From contig NC_089180.1 of NCBI RefSeq assembly GCF_947507565.1, positions 2,170,001 to 2,234,000 of the forward strand: a stretch of 64,000 nucleotides of DNA. The letters are read 5' to 3'. Shown here in pieces: positions 1 through 10,833 of the stretch. The notes under the pieces were generated by a model that saw only the letters and a program-made list of their open reading frames with translations, did not search any database and was not told the DNA's origin. Positions within the stretch are counted from its first letter, which is position 1; the number at the start of each line of letters is the position of its first letter. Origin of the DNA: Oscarella lobularis. Its lineage: Eukaryota; Porifera; Homoscleromorpha; Homosclerophorida; Oscarellidae. The position numbers were made by a program, and so were the translations under genes.

Positions 1-734
1 GATTGTAGATTTGTCGTTTCCTCACAGTCAAAGAGTGAGCGATGGCATCTTGCTGGCGCTGGCCTCACTGCGTTTTATCAGAATTGATGATGTCGGTTTT
101 TGTCCGCCTTCAGGGGTCTTGTTGACCTTGCGAGACTGCGTATAGGATGATTCCCGTTCACCGCGTCGATTCGGCGTCACTAGAGTTGCTTTGGCATAGG
201 GACGTGTTTGTCGATGCTACGCTCCCGTTTGGCTTGCGTTCGGCTACAAAAATTTCGGCAGTTGCCTTAACCATTAGAGGTTTGTTTAAACCTCATTATA
301 GCAGTCGTAACCGTTTGCCTGTAATCTCTGCATGTCTGAAATGAATCGTTTTGCCTGATCTGCAACCTGTTACTTGCATAAACGCAAATTGTTGGACCAT
401 CCTTCCCTATCAGACATTATATTAACTTGCAGTGGTACTTTGGACAAAACATCACATTTCAAAGCTACGACAAGAAGGTGCTTGGGCAACCCAAGCTGAA
501 ATCCACGCAACTGCAATACTTTTTCAAATTGACGTCAGTATATTTACATGGATGGGTAAAGAGTGGACGTGGAATACATACAAACCGAAGTTTGATATAA
601 CTGTTTCGGCGCTAATTAGGCTGTCCGTTAACAGAATAGAGATACAACATTATTGAAACTACTGAAAAGACAGACTCCGTACGTTCGGCTAGTTTCGCTA
701 AGCGTCGATATTCTCTTGAACGTAGTTTATAACT
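1..734. other. No recognisable gene
   Basis: Only short open frames without recognisable motifs are present on either strand. No repeat, splice-consistent exon or RNA gene was seen. The stretch ends at a helicase remnant on the minus strand. Confidence 0.5.
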
Positions 735-935
735 TTAGAACTTGTTTAAATGAGCAATACGCTCAAAATCTAAGCTTTGAATTAGGCAGTCATCTAAATT
801 ACGCACTTGAGATAACGCAACGTACGTAATTCCCGGTGCAAAATTTCGCTGCCCTATATTGATTACGGCCTTTTCAAGAGTGACAAGTCCCTGCTGCCGT
901 CGCCCCGCTTTTGGCTGGTGCAATGCTGATCGCAC
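735..935 (-). pseudogene. PIF1-type helicase C-terminal fragment
   Basis: The minus-strand frame encodes about 50 residues typical of the C-terminal end of PIF1-like helicases, the helicase half of Helitron RepHel proteins. The clearest motif is TYVALSQVRNLDDC, matching the conserved TYVALSRVR block of helicase motif VI, followed by LDFERI. In an active enzyme this block couples ATP hydrolysis to DNA unwinding. Nothing upstream carries the Walker A or Walker B motifs and no Helitron terminus is nearby, so this is a short orphan remnant. Its sequence differs from the Helitron helicases elsewhere in the window, so it probably comes from another family or from a host PIF1 copy. Confidence 0.7.
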
Positions 936-2430
936 TCAAGAAGGGTATTTCGTATGTCCGACCGATAGCGGTTGGAAATAGTTTTTGGCGTCTCGTCGCT
1001 AAAGCAGCAGCATCGGTGCTTGAGAGCAAGATTGCTTCGAAAATGTCACCATATTAGTTTGGAGTGTGCACGCCGAGCGGGACCAACGTGATTGTTAATC
1101 TTAGTCAGCTTGTACTCCGAAACCATTCGAGTTGGTGAGCTTTTCCCCCGACTGTCCTTCCGCGGAATGCTCCGAAACTTCGTTAACGCCATTCCGGATG
1201 ATGTAGACGTTTCTGGTTCTTCCCTCGTTGTACTTCGAGACGCGACGATCGTCTGGAACTGAGTTCCACGGAAGCCAGCACGTTTGGATTTAGATTTTCA
1301 GCCTATTTTACAGCAATAACGACAAATCAAGCGAGAAAAGGCGAGAGAATGTGAGAAGAAGATGCGCGCGCGTTAGCGAAAAAGAAACGTCTTTGAAATC
1401 TGCGTATCTATAAGTTTTTAAGCTTCACCTGCGCCTAAGTTTCTGTATGTCAGAACGCATCGGCCTAGTGAATGAAACAGCACAGAATCAAATAATTGTC
1501 GAGATAGAAAAACCATTTCTAACTAATTCTTTTAACGGATACCACGTTTTGGCACTGCCATGACTTTTCCTTTTGCGCCGTTAATCAAAAGCTCTATTTT
1601 ATTGGCATAAGAACTAACAACGTTTTATGTCTCGGACCCACCCCAAAAATAGTTTAGGCTTTAATCTGGCGATGCATTCGAGAGGCTCCTCGCGAAATTT
1701 AGGTTGATATAGCTTCTTGTAGACTTTGAAAGTTATTGGTAAATGGCACTGCATGTACATAACCGTGTATTTATACTTATCGTATAATTAATTGCAAAAA
1801 TTAAAGACCTCACATAGATTGTGTACTGTCCGCATTTGATGATGATGCGGTGCCGATTGACAAAGAACTCTGTCGCGTCAATGGGATGCCAAGTGGGAAT
1901 TGTGTGCGTATCCGTGTCTTATGAGTGGAGCGATCCTCGGATTGCGTTCAAGAGAAGTGCACTGTGATCCAGATGATAGCTGGGTTTAAGCTCTCGAATT
2001 ACTATATTCTGTATATATTTAAATAAACGCCGTGTCTCGCAAAACATCAAACTGTTGCAAAGATTTGGGGCAGAAGGAGCCAAAAGGTTTGAGATTGATA
2101 GACGCCCGGGCTAGGGTTACACCATGTAGGGAATAACAAAAGTAGACAGCAAGGACGAGTCCCCCCATCGCTAATGCTACAGCCCAGGAGTTATCAATCC
2201 TCTCACGGTGCCAGTCGATAGCCGAGTACCCATATGTCACGTGAGCGATCCAGTATCCAAACATGGTCATTGGAAAACACCCGTCACATCGTCTAGAGTC
2301 AATATTGAGTCTCTATGTGGTTTACTCGACAGTGGACCGCTTGTTCCATATTGTGTTTTGAATCAGAGGAACAAAGTGGTACAATATTGCCTTGAACAAG
2401 GCTGGGAATCAATGTCCCTGCCTATACTGG

Positions 2431-2460
2431 GTTCAAGGGTTAGGGTTTGCACGGGTTAGG
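2431..2460 (+). repeat. Interstitial telomere-like TTAGGG tract
   Basis: Degenerate copies of GGGTTAGGG occur in this 30-bp tract. A second, purer tract with three GGTTAG-type units lies at 2821-2843. The unit matches the animal telomere repeat on the plus strand. The tracts are far too short to be a chromosome end and look like interstitial remnants. Confidence 0.5.
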
Positions 2461-2820
2461 ACACAACGATGAGAATGTACAGAGACTGGTTTCCATGTTC
2501 TCATTCAATGTGAGAAAACAGGGTCCAGGACTCTATTGCCTCAATTTCTGTGTTTGTGTGTCGCCATGGCAATTGGAAATCTCGTCCAATTAATAATCAA
2601 GGCTCAGCAATATTGTTCGTTATAAATTTGGACAATATTGCTTAATATCCAGTCACTGTGCGCATGCGCAACACGTGACAGCGAAGAACTGCCTCATGAG
2701 ACCTGAACGGCTTCTCCCGCGTCGGAATCGAAATTCGAAACACAACCGGAGGACTTCAAAAGGTAAGTTTGTACTCTTAGAAGTAAAATGGGTTATTGTT
2801 AGAGCCAAAAGGACGCCCGG

Positions 2821-2843
2821 GCTAGGGTTAGGGTTAGGGGTAG
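2821..2843 (+). repeat. Interstitial telomere-like TTAGGG tract
   Basis: The tract reads as about three tandem TAGGGT units, a purer match to the animal telomere repeat than the tract 380 bp upstream. Flanking DNA is ordinary. Confidence 0.55.
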
Positions 2844-3423
2844 TGAGATTTCAACCAAAGATGACTTTTGTTGTTCTAATGATGCGATGAAGAGATTGAC
2901 AGACTTTGTCACACGCTGACAGACCTTAGTCTCAAGCTGCATGAGATGACGCAAGAAAGAGTTTCAAAAAAACGCTGCGAAGCCATCAGTTGTTCGTCTA
3001 CACTGCAGAAATTCTTCAATAAAAACTGCGCGCCTCCCTCCCAAATGCTTACCCATTGTTTACGTTATTGAACTTGGTAAGACAGCTGTTGAGAAGCATT
3101 TTGACGTTCGCATCCTTTTCTGATTGCCTAAAGAGAATTCTTGAAAAAAAACATTGCTATGAATTTAATTAGGCATTCTAGTGGCAATCCATAGAAACAA
3201 TCTCACCGGCCAGGTCATTGACATCATTTACTGAGATGAGAAAGGGTATGGGGCCAAAGAGGTATAGAGACAAGTCAAGACGCTGTGAAGCGAAACACGC
3301 AAATCGCGTTATTCAAACGTGTTGAGACAGTGGACCTTGGAATGGAGAAACAGGAATTTTTCTTGTGATCCAGTCTCAACATCAAAGACAACTCTATCGT
3401 CAGAACGCTTCGCGGATCTTATG

Positions 3424-3550
3424 TGTTGACAGCACTCACGCACTGTGTCACAGTGTCACAGATCACAGTGGCATAGTGGCACAGTGGCACAGTGACATGG
3501 TAGGGCTGTGTCACAGTGTCACAGTAGCACAGTAGTACAGTGTCAGAGTG
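3424..3550. repeat. Short-period minisatellite (CACAGTG units)
   Basis: About 125 bp consist of imperfect tandem units of 8-12 bp built on CACAGTGTCA and CACAGTGGCA. The array stops at the 3' edge of the YqaJ-like exon on the minus strand. Confidence 0.8.
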
Positions 3551-4020
3551 GCATTGCAATGCGGTAACAGTCAGAGCGTGTTTTTAGAGTCTCTTGCAAA
3601 GAAGCAAAAGATCCAAACAGACATGACAGATTACTTTCAAACTCATTAATTGCTTGTGCCCTGAACGAACCATTAACTCCCATAGTTCTTTGTTGAAAGG
3701 GATGCGCTCTAAATGAAATCCCTTTTGGGTGTAGACAAAGAAGTCGCACCATTTTCTTCCTGTGACTCCTAGTTGTCCCTGTACTTGAAAGTAATAATCG
3801 TGCGAAGTTGCTAGCTGGATGTCGCCGTCTACAAGGCCCATGGAAGCTGCTTCTTGTGGACTAGCATTTCGCTGAGAGTATGGGCATTTGATTTCAAGTA
3901 GGCCATCCTAAAAAATAACCACTTAAAAAACACTATGCGTTTGGACTAGAACAACGTACCTCAATGACACCGTCAGGAGTTGCGCCTTTGTTGAATTTAT
4001 TTACCAGATGTTGCATCATT
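3543..4020 (-). pseudogene. YqaJ-like viral recombinase/exonuclease exons
   Basis: Two minus-strand exons join in frame: an upstream exon ending at 3960 before a GTACGT donor, and a second starting at 3907 after a TTTTTTAG acceptor. Together they encode the core of the YqaJ/lambda-exonuclease fold: ATPDGVIE followed by LLEIKCPYSQRNAS, where the Glu and Lys of the EIKCP motif are the expected metal-binding pair. The YYFQVQGQL and CDFFVYT blocks follow. The family cuts double-stranded DNA and in animals is common in transposon-linked genes. The 5' part of the gene is missing: immediately upstream lies a Ty3/gypsy copy. Residues after ELWEL look frameshifted or run into an intron. Probably a truncated, dead copy. 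Confidence 0.75.
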
Positions 4021-6280
4021 TATCAAAACGACTACAGTAGAAGGAAAAATGAGATACACTGTCGTTTTGGCCGCGTTAGCTGTTGGAAGTAAACTTCCTC
4101 CTTTGCTGATTTTTTTGTTAAAGGCTCCGGAAGCGAACTGGGGACCGTTGTCGGACCTCAACACTTTCGGGATTCCATTTCTTCCGAAAATTGACTTGAG
4201 GTGCTCGATGACTGAGCTTGACGTAGTCGCCTCGAGCTTCGCGATCTCGGGATACCTTGAGAGGTAATCGACAACGAGCAGGTACTGGCTTCCGGAATAT
4301 TCGAACAATTCTGTCCCGACCGTGTGCCAAGGGTATGCAGGGCTTTCCGTTGCGATCATAGGCTCAACCGGATTTGGCCTTTCTAACTTGCAAACGTCGC
4401 AGTTTTCGACGAGGGATTTGATCTCTTCTGCCAACCCAGGCCACCATACCGACTCTTGAGCTCTTGCCCGACATTTGACAATGCCCAAGTGGCCTGTGTG
4501 GATCTTTTCCAAGATTTCGTGACGTAAGGTTGCAGGAACGATGATTCGTGATCCCCTCAGCAACAGTCCGTTCTGAACCGTTATTTCTCCGGCGAAGGGT
4601 ATTCTGCGCTGGCCATCCCTCCCTCGCAAAAGTGGCGATGAGGCGGCAATCCGGATCGGCTTTCTGCGCGTTCTTGATTTCTTCGAGTTTCCCCGGCGTA
4701 GCTGGGAGATCAACGAGGAAGACGTCGAGATACGCATCAGCTTCTACGGTTAATTCCGCGGCGGCGCAATCCGAATTTGAAAGTGGAGTCCTGGACAATG
4801 TGTCGGGTAGGTACATCCTTGATCCTGGGATGTGAAAAATCGTGAAATGATAGCGAGCTAACGCGAATGCGAAAGCGTTACACTCGCAGTGGCAGCTCGT
4901 CGAGGCGCTTATCTGGGCTCAACAACGGCACCAGTGGCTTGTGATCGGTGTGAATTTCGAATGTCGGCAAGCCGTAGAGATAATCATGGAAGCGCTTGCA
5001 CGCCCACGTTAAGGCGAACGCTTCTTTCTCAATTTGCGCGTAGCGCTGCTGTGTCGCGTCCATTGAATGAGAGGCATAGGCAATCGGTTTGAGGTCGCCG
5101 GACGTCTGGCGTTGCAAAATAACCGCTCCTATTCCAAACGAGGACGCATCGGCGGACACCACAGTTTCTGCTTGTGGATCGTAATGAGCTAAGACGGATT
5201 CTGAAACTAACACGTCTTTGATTCTCTTGAAGGCTGTGACTTGGGCATCGCTTCAAGCCCAGTGGCTTCGCTTTGACAGTAAGCTTCGCAACGGCTCCGT
5301 AAGCTGCGCGAGGTTAGGAATAAACTTCCTGAGATGGTTCACCATTCCTAAGAATCGGCGAACGTCTGAAACGTTCTCAGGAGCTGGCATTTCGAGGATG
5401 GCCTTGACTTTAGCTGGGTCGCTTCGTATTCCGCTCGCATCGATGACGTGGCCCAGAAACGTAACGGAGTCGACAGAGAAAACACATTTCTCCGGATTGA
5501 GAGTAACGCCTGCTTCGACCAATCGTTGGCACACGCGAACCAAACGATCGTCGTGTTCGGCTTGACTTAGTCCGTAGACGAGGCAGTCGTCCATCAGAGA
5601 GATCAGCCCGGCGAGTATTTGTTGCATTTGTTTTTGAAAATACTCCGGCGCTGATGTAATTCCGAAAGGCAATCTATTGTAACAGAATCTCCCGAAAGGA
5701 GTAATGAAAGTCGTCAGCAGGGACGATTCTTTGGCGAGGAGGATCTGCCGCTGTTCGCATCTAACTTGCTAAATACGACGGCTCCTCGGAGTTGTCCAAG
5801 GGTGTGGTCGACCGCAGGAAGCATTAAACGCTCTCGTTTAACACATTCATTCAGTTTCCCTAGCTCGACGCAGATTCTGACCTTGGAAATCGACTTGGGT
5901 ACGACTACCATGCCAGCGCACCACTCGGTTGGCTCGTCGACGGGCGATATGACTCCGATCGACTGCAACGCGGCCCGGCGTCGTCAACGCGAAGGGTTTG
6001 GCGCCGTCACGTAATCGGATGACGTATTCTCCTAGCATTGTCGGAAAAGCGCAGGGAACTGTTCGCGAATGCGAATCTCGTGTATAATCGCAGAATCTGA
6101 AGGGCTTCGATGGCAGGTCGTCCGAGAAGGGCGTGTCGTAGTAGTCGTACGACGTAAATACTCTGGATGGCTTCGTGCTCCCGGACGCTCATTTTCGCTG
6201 TGAACGCTCCCACCTCGGTTAATCGTTTTCCGCCGGCGGCGAAGATTTGAAGGGGCGTCGACGTTAATGGCTTCATCATC
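4020..6280 (-). mobile_element. Degenerate Ty3/gypsy retrotransposon, pol region
   Basis: Read on the minus strand, the element shows the end of an aspartic protease (LLGRPAIEAL, near 6110), reverse transcriptase (about 5990-5290), RNase H (5213-4878, with SADASSFGIGA and TDHKPL) and integrase (about 4790-4100, with an HHCC-type zinc finger and SDNGPQF). The RT active site reads LMDD. At least three frame changes break the frame, one near 5755 inside RT and one near 4630 before integrase. The integrase is cut off after the second catalytic Asp. No LTRs, gag or primer-binding site were found. A dead internal fragment lying directly 5' of the YqaJ exons. Confidence 0.88.
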
Positions 6281-6397
6281 AGTGTAATCTTAACAATACC
6301 GAAGTTTTACTTGAAGAGCGCCGAGATATTAATTAATTAATTAAAGGCAGGTATAAAGTATAACTCTTTTTTTATATTTATTTGTTTAATTGCACAG
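6281..6397. other. Gap between gypsy remnant and pogo exon
   Basis: Short AT-rich stretch with an AATTAATTAATTAATTAA run, then a pyrimidine-rich tract leading to the CACAG acceptor of the next exon. Confidence 0.5.
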
Positions 6398-6583
6398 GTG
6401 ATGGACAAATCCATTGATGAAGATGACGATTACGATGGGGACTCAGAGGCAAACGTATCTTGTCTGGTCAGCCACAATGAAGCGGCAAGCATGCTTGAGC
6501 GGAGTCTTGTCTGGTTAGAGTGCCAGGAGAAAGCGAATATTGCTAGCGTTACTCTACTAAGAGAGTTGAGAGCTGGCATTTAG
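6398..6583 (+). pseudogene. Pogo/Tigger-like transposase C-terminal exon
   Basis: A TTGCACAG acceptor is followed by an open frame of about 60 codons to TAG. It has an acidic start (MDKSIDEDDDYDGD) and then a helix with VSHNEAASMLERSLVWLECQEKA. This matches the tail of Tigger/Jerky-type (pogo) transposases, where a conserved SHxEALxALE helix follows the DDE domain. The catalytic DDE core is not found upstream; the preceding DNA is gypsy sequence. An orphan exon, either severed from its gene or captured. Confidence 0.5.
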
Positions 6584-7440
6584 ACACAGATCCCCCATTC
6601 TTAAACAAACCCAAATTGATAGCTTCTTTACATATTTCTTTTCAAAAAAGCATGATATTTACCTTCAATTTTCCGTATCTGTTGGCTAAGGTTAGAAAGG
6701 AAAGAGAAAGCCGGTAGAAAGGTAAGAGAAAGCCGGCAGAAAAGGGAAATAGTGAGAAACAGCAGCTAAGGCAGACTCATTGAATACCAACAGAAAAAAG
6801 CAATACGCTTCATCTCAGTAATGAAGGACACGCACTCTGGTCATCGCAGTATTTTAGCCTGCGTGCAGCGACCGCATAATTTAGTTAGGTACACGAGCAA
6901 CAATTAAACACCTCTTGTGGTCGAAAGATTCTCGTAAGGCTGAGCTAAGTTTGCCTAAAACTCCGCGTAAACCAAGCACAACGTCAAGAACCGCAGAAAA
7001 AAGAACGACCTTGTGCACGACGAAAACGACCAGCGTACCGTCCAAGACCGTCGATGCCGAAACAAAGTACCTTGAAATTGCTCAAAAATTTCACCAAGAG
7101 CTGTCATGGGAACGAAAAAAGGAAGATCTACAAAAAGCCATCTGTATTGTTATACCCCTAATTTTGCCGTTGGATTATGACTATAACGTCACCAGCAATA
7201 TCCATGTTAACGAAGAAGCGAAGCCGAAAGCTATTCCAGACGTGGTTGTCCAATTTGAATATCACGTGATCTCTATCAGCGAGATGAAGATTCCTCAAAG
7301 AATTGTTTAGACAATTCGCCTTCAAAGAATACCAGACCCTCTCTGGGACACCGTCATCATACGGGTGTTCTTGAGAGGGTCTGGGGACCAGGCTACGTGC
7401 TTTAGGGCTTCGTTCCCGTCGTTTTTTCTTTGAGTCCTTT
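6584..7440. other. No confident gene; one unrecognised ORF
   Basis: An open frame at 6915-7310 (+) encodes a basic Ser/Thr/Lys-rich N-terminal half and an amphipathic stretch (YLEIAQKFHQEL). I do not recognise it, and its start is not an ATG. GGTAAGAGAAAGCCGG-like units are repeated twice near 6710-6740. Otherwise nothing is supported. Confidence 0.3.
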
Positions 7441-7660
7441 GCTTTTCGTTGTAGTTTCGCCGTGTTATTAAGAAATCCCATCACACAATTTGTTAGCATA
7501 CCGATTCGTTCGCGACAATTCGGGCACGAGAGTGCACGTGCCTTCGACGCCTCTTTGAACTGCGCCCAACAGCCGCGATGCATATCGTTGCGACACTGCG
7601 AACCCTGTTGCCGCGTTGGCCGGAACATTTACGAGGCAGATGCAGTACTGTGACATGACC
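7440..7660 (-). pseudogene. Possible RING-type zinc finger, frameshifted
   Basis: On the minus strand one frame reads YCICLVNVP and, one frame away, the sequence continues as CRNDMHRGCW, then SCPNCRERIG. Spacing of the later Cys/His residues (C-x4-H-x2-C, then C-x2-C) fits the second half of a RING finger, the zinc-binding fold of many E3 ubiquitin ligases. A basic tail (KAKDSKKKRRERSPK) follows. Joining the halves needs one frame change, so this is either a decayed gene or an intron I cannot place. It could also be a chance Cys cluster. Confidence 0.35.
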
Positions 7661-8578
7661 TCGGTAATAGGAACAATACACAGTGACGTGTGTATACGCC
7701 TTCTAATTCACGTGCAAGATGACGGCCAATGAACAGGGCCAATGAACAATAAACAGAAGAGCCCGAATAAACGGGAAATCGTACAACGTCAAGTATTTAG
7801 CAAACGAGTAAAGAAGTGCTCTGGGAGAGACTCAACAGGTTTTCTGTCGGAGAAGAAACTTTTTTCTCATTTTCTTCGCGACGGAGTCGCCGCATCGAAG
7901 AGTTTGACCGACTACAGCGCCAGGCGGCAGCACTTACAAATCGGAAGTTGTTGGCGTGATCTAAACTATCTTCCCAAAGAGTGCGCGAGTTGATGCGACG
8001 TAATCCAACCGCTGCCGAAGCTCGCGAAAGCTAAGTGGTCGGCCATTTTAAAAACGCCTCCGAACTCCATAGTTGCCAACGCAACAGCCACGTCATTTTA
8101 CGTAAAACAAACCTTAATTGTTACGAAAATACAGTACGCTAAGTCCAAAGAGCTTGTACAGGTCCATTTTCGTACACGCCGGCTTCGAAGGTGTGACGTC
8201 ATCGGAACTCATGGATGGGGCTTTACTAGTGAACGCCTCGCATCCTTCGAATCCATGTACGGATTTCCGCGAATACAGTAGTATCTTCGACGTCACCATT
8301 GAATCTCCAGAAGAGTCCTCAATTATCGTAATAGTATTGATCCGAGTATAGAAGCACTCGCAATCGATTACAACGCCGAGAGAATGACGTAACACTTCCT
8401 CCTATCGAAATCGGCACCTTGACTCTCATCCAAGACCAATATTTCAAAACGTTTTCCTATTCACCTCGAACGGGACCCGCCCCTGCCAAAACCGATTCCA
8501 GAATTAATGACATTACGTATGGACAATACCAAACAAGATTTCGCTGTCATTTTGACAAACTTTGCCTCGACATACTAA
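7661..8578. other. Intergenic
   Basis: Only short frames without motifs. The sequence becomes the left arm of a fold-back element at 8579. Confidence 0.45.
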
Positions 8579-9287
8579 AAGGGGCACTCCGGCGTTTTTT
8601 AAACCTATACTACTATTCGTTTGCTAATCGTTTCGCACCAGTTTCGCTGTCATCGTGTGATTCGGCTACGAGAACGAAGCGTTTTGACTCTGTAATTACG
8701 GGCGTTCTGTGACGCAACTGGTGCCACACAGCTACCCTGATACAAAAAATGAACTGGCGTTTATGCATGCCGAAGGCGTCACCTGCCAAGAAAGTTTGAA
8801 AGAAAAAAGTGTAGATCGTAAGGACTAGCTGAAGCCTTTCTGTACTGACTTAAATTCGCTAACTACAAGCGGAAACGAGATAAAGCCGGAAACGCGCTTT
8901 TGCGCGCTATGCGTTCGATGCTGTCTTCCGTGCTTTTACGATCATTGTCTCACTCAATTTATCATGTGCAAAGGTTCGCCCTTGTCGTGCAATTACAGGT
9001 TTGGACGGAAGGCACGGAAGACGGCATCGAATTCATGACGCGCAAAAGCGCGTTTCCGGCTTTATCTCGTTTCCGCTTTTAGTTAGCGAATTCAAGTCAG
9101 TACAGAAAGGTTTCAGTCCTTACGATCTACACTTTTTTCTTTCACAGAACGCCCGTAATTACAGAGTTAAAACGCTTCTTTCTCGTAGCCGAATCACACG
9201 ATCACAGCGAGACCGGCGCGAAACGATTAGCAAACGTAAGTACTTCAATAGTATAGTATAGGTTTAAAAAACGCCGGAGTGCCCCTT
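8579..9287. mobile_element. Fold-back MITE (Harbinger-like), 0.7 kb
   Basis: The whole 709-bp stretch is a near-palindrome: arms of about 340 bp, a central loop around 8935-9005. Termini are AAGGGGCACTCC and its complement. A TAA trinucleotide lies on both sides (8576-8578 and 9288-9290), consistent with the TWA target duplication of PIF/Harbinger-type MITEs. It has no coding capacity. It sits just upstream of a decayed gypsy integrase fragment. The assignment to Harbinger rests only on the target-site duplication. Confidence 0.85.
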
Positions 9288-9290
9288 TAA

Positions 9291-9830
9291 GGATCCGGAC
9301 CCTGTAAAGGAATATCCGCCAGAAGTGATCGTAGCCCAAAGAATTCCGGGAAAATATTACCTCGCTGGAGATGGCCTGTTGATGTATGAGGTGGAGCAAA
9401 AGGAAAGGAGCAAAAGGAAAGCAGCAGCCGCGTTCCAGTCTTGCCCGCCCAAGCTCGTCGCTCTATTCTTCAGGTTCTGCATTCCTTGCCAATTTCCGGA
9501 CACCTGGGGTACCGGAAGACCCTGAGGAAGGTGCAAAGTCAATACTTCTTGAAAGGCATGGCGTGTGATATAAAATCATTCTGCCATCAATGCGAAGTGA
9601 GAAAATCGCTTTAGTTCGCCGGAGCCGTTCCATACCGTCGGCATAGACATATTCGGGCCGTTGCCGAGAACCACGATTGGAAATCGCTACGTCGTGGTCA
9701 AAGTGGATCGTTTCTCCCGTTGGCTAGAGCTTGCAGCCGTTCCGGACATCACGGCGGAGACGATGGCAGAAGTACTCGTCGATCGAGAGACATGGGTGTC
9801 CCCGACGCCTATTGTCTGATCGAGGAAGTC
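9291..9830 (+). pseudogene. Ty3/gypsy integrase fragment
   Basis: After about 100 bp of possible linker (AQRIPGKYYLAGDG), the plus strand encodes, in shifting frames, an integrase zinc finger (GHLGYRKTLRKV, later FCHQCEVRK) and the start of the catalytic core (HTVGIDIFGPLP with the first catalytic Asp, then NRYVVVKVDRFSRWLE). It ends before the second Asp. At least two frame breaks and a stop are present. It is closer to retroviral-like gypsy integrases than to the intact copy at 46.5 kb. Dead remnant. Confidence 0.75.
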
Positions 9831-10833
9831 AATAGAGGATAGCAGGCGTGATTGTAATCCAGCTCGTGCGCACTACTTGTTGGTGAGTCGTGAAAGGGGC
9901 GTGGCGCCTTTTTCTTGTCAAGGAAAAGCTCGATGGCAAAAACGAAAACCGAACAGTTAAACCTAATCATTGTACACCTGTTAGCAAAAGGTGCGTGGCT
10001 AAGAAGTAAAACATGGGAGCGCAATTAGGTTGAAAGCGAACAGTCACGTGACCACGAGCAGCAATAACTCGGTATTCTTATGCTTTCGGAGAATTCGTTT
10101 TTCGGGCACCTATTGTCCATAAAACGTAAGTTTGCCTCATTAGGCGCCTCTTTACGGCTCTCTTTTCGGCGTTTGGCCTTTCCTTTGACGCGAGTCAACC
10201 GGAAACGATCCATAATAGCAAGTACCTGAAATGAACCGGAAGTGCATAAAACTCATCCAAATGGCTCTTAGCGTAAAGCAAAAGACGGTGCAGGTGCAAC
10301 AGTTGTGTACAATATAGTAAGCTGTGTGTAGCGATAACTGCGTGGTAACAGCCAAAGGACGGACTCTACACGTTCCCCCCAAATGACATGTCGGAACGCC
10401 CCTTTCTGAGAGAAATCGGCCTCAGGTGGAGGTATTTACGCTGCTTCCGAAAAGAATCGTATCCACCGAATCACATCGAAGAAAGCCTTACCTTTTTTTC
10501 GACATCTCCATTCGTTCGTTTTGCGCTGATCTCGAGCCTGCCGTCGTCATTCGGAACGTTTTCTCTACGAAACACTCGGCTCTCTGCGTTCGTTCGCCTT
10601 CTCCTGCAAACTCGCTCTTCAGCACGCCTTTCGTGTCGTCTGAGCAAGCAAATCGACTCGATTCTCGAGCGACATCGCCTTCAACGACGAATAGTCTCAT
10701 TTCGAAGTTCGTTTTTTTCTGATTTCTTTTCTGATCATAATTCCCCCGTTTCTCTTAGTTTTGTTGCCCTGTTACTGGGTCACAATTACCAATATCACGA
10801 TTTCGAGAGTATCACGAAGTCAAGAAAATCTTC
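9831..10833. other. No supported gene
   Basis: A long plus-strand frame starting at 10388 runs into the Helitron but is Ser/Arg-rich with no motif and overlaps the real Helitron frame, so it is not called. Nothing else is seen. Confidence 0.45.

Larger units (their letters stand above)
936..3423. other. Intergenic, with telomere-like tracts
   Basis: No supported gene. The stretch holds AT-rich sequence and two short interstitial telomere-like tracts listed separately. Short open frames here have no recognisable motif or splice context. Confidence 0.45.

Noticed and set aside
2431-2843. True telomere end
   Set aside because: Only a few degenerate units, internal to the window and flanked by unique sequence on both sides.
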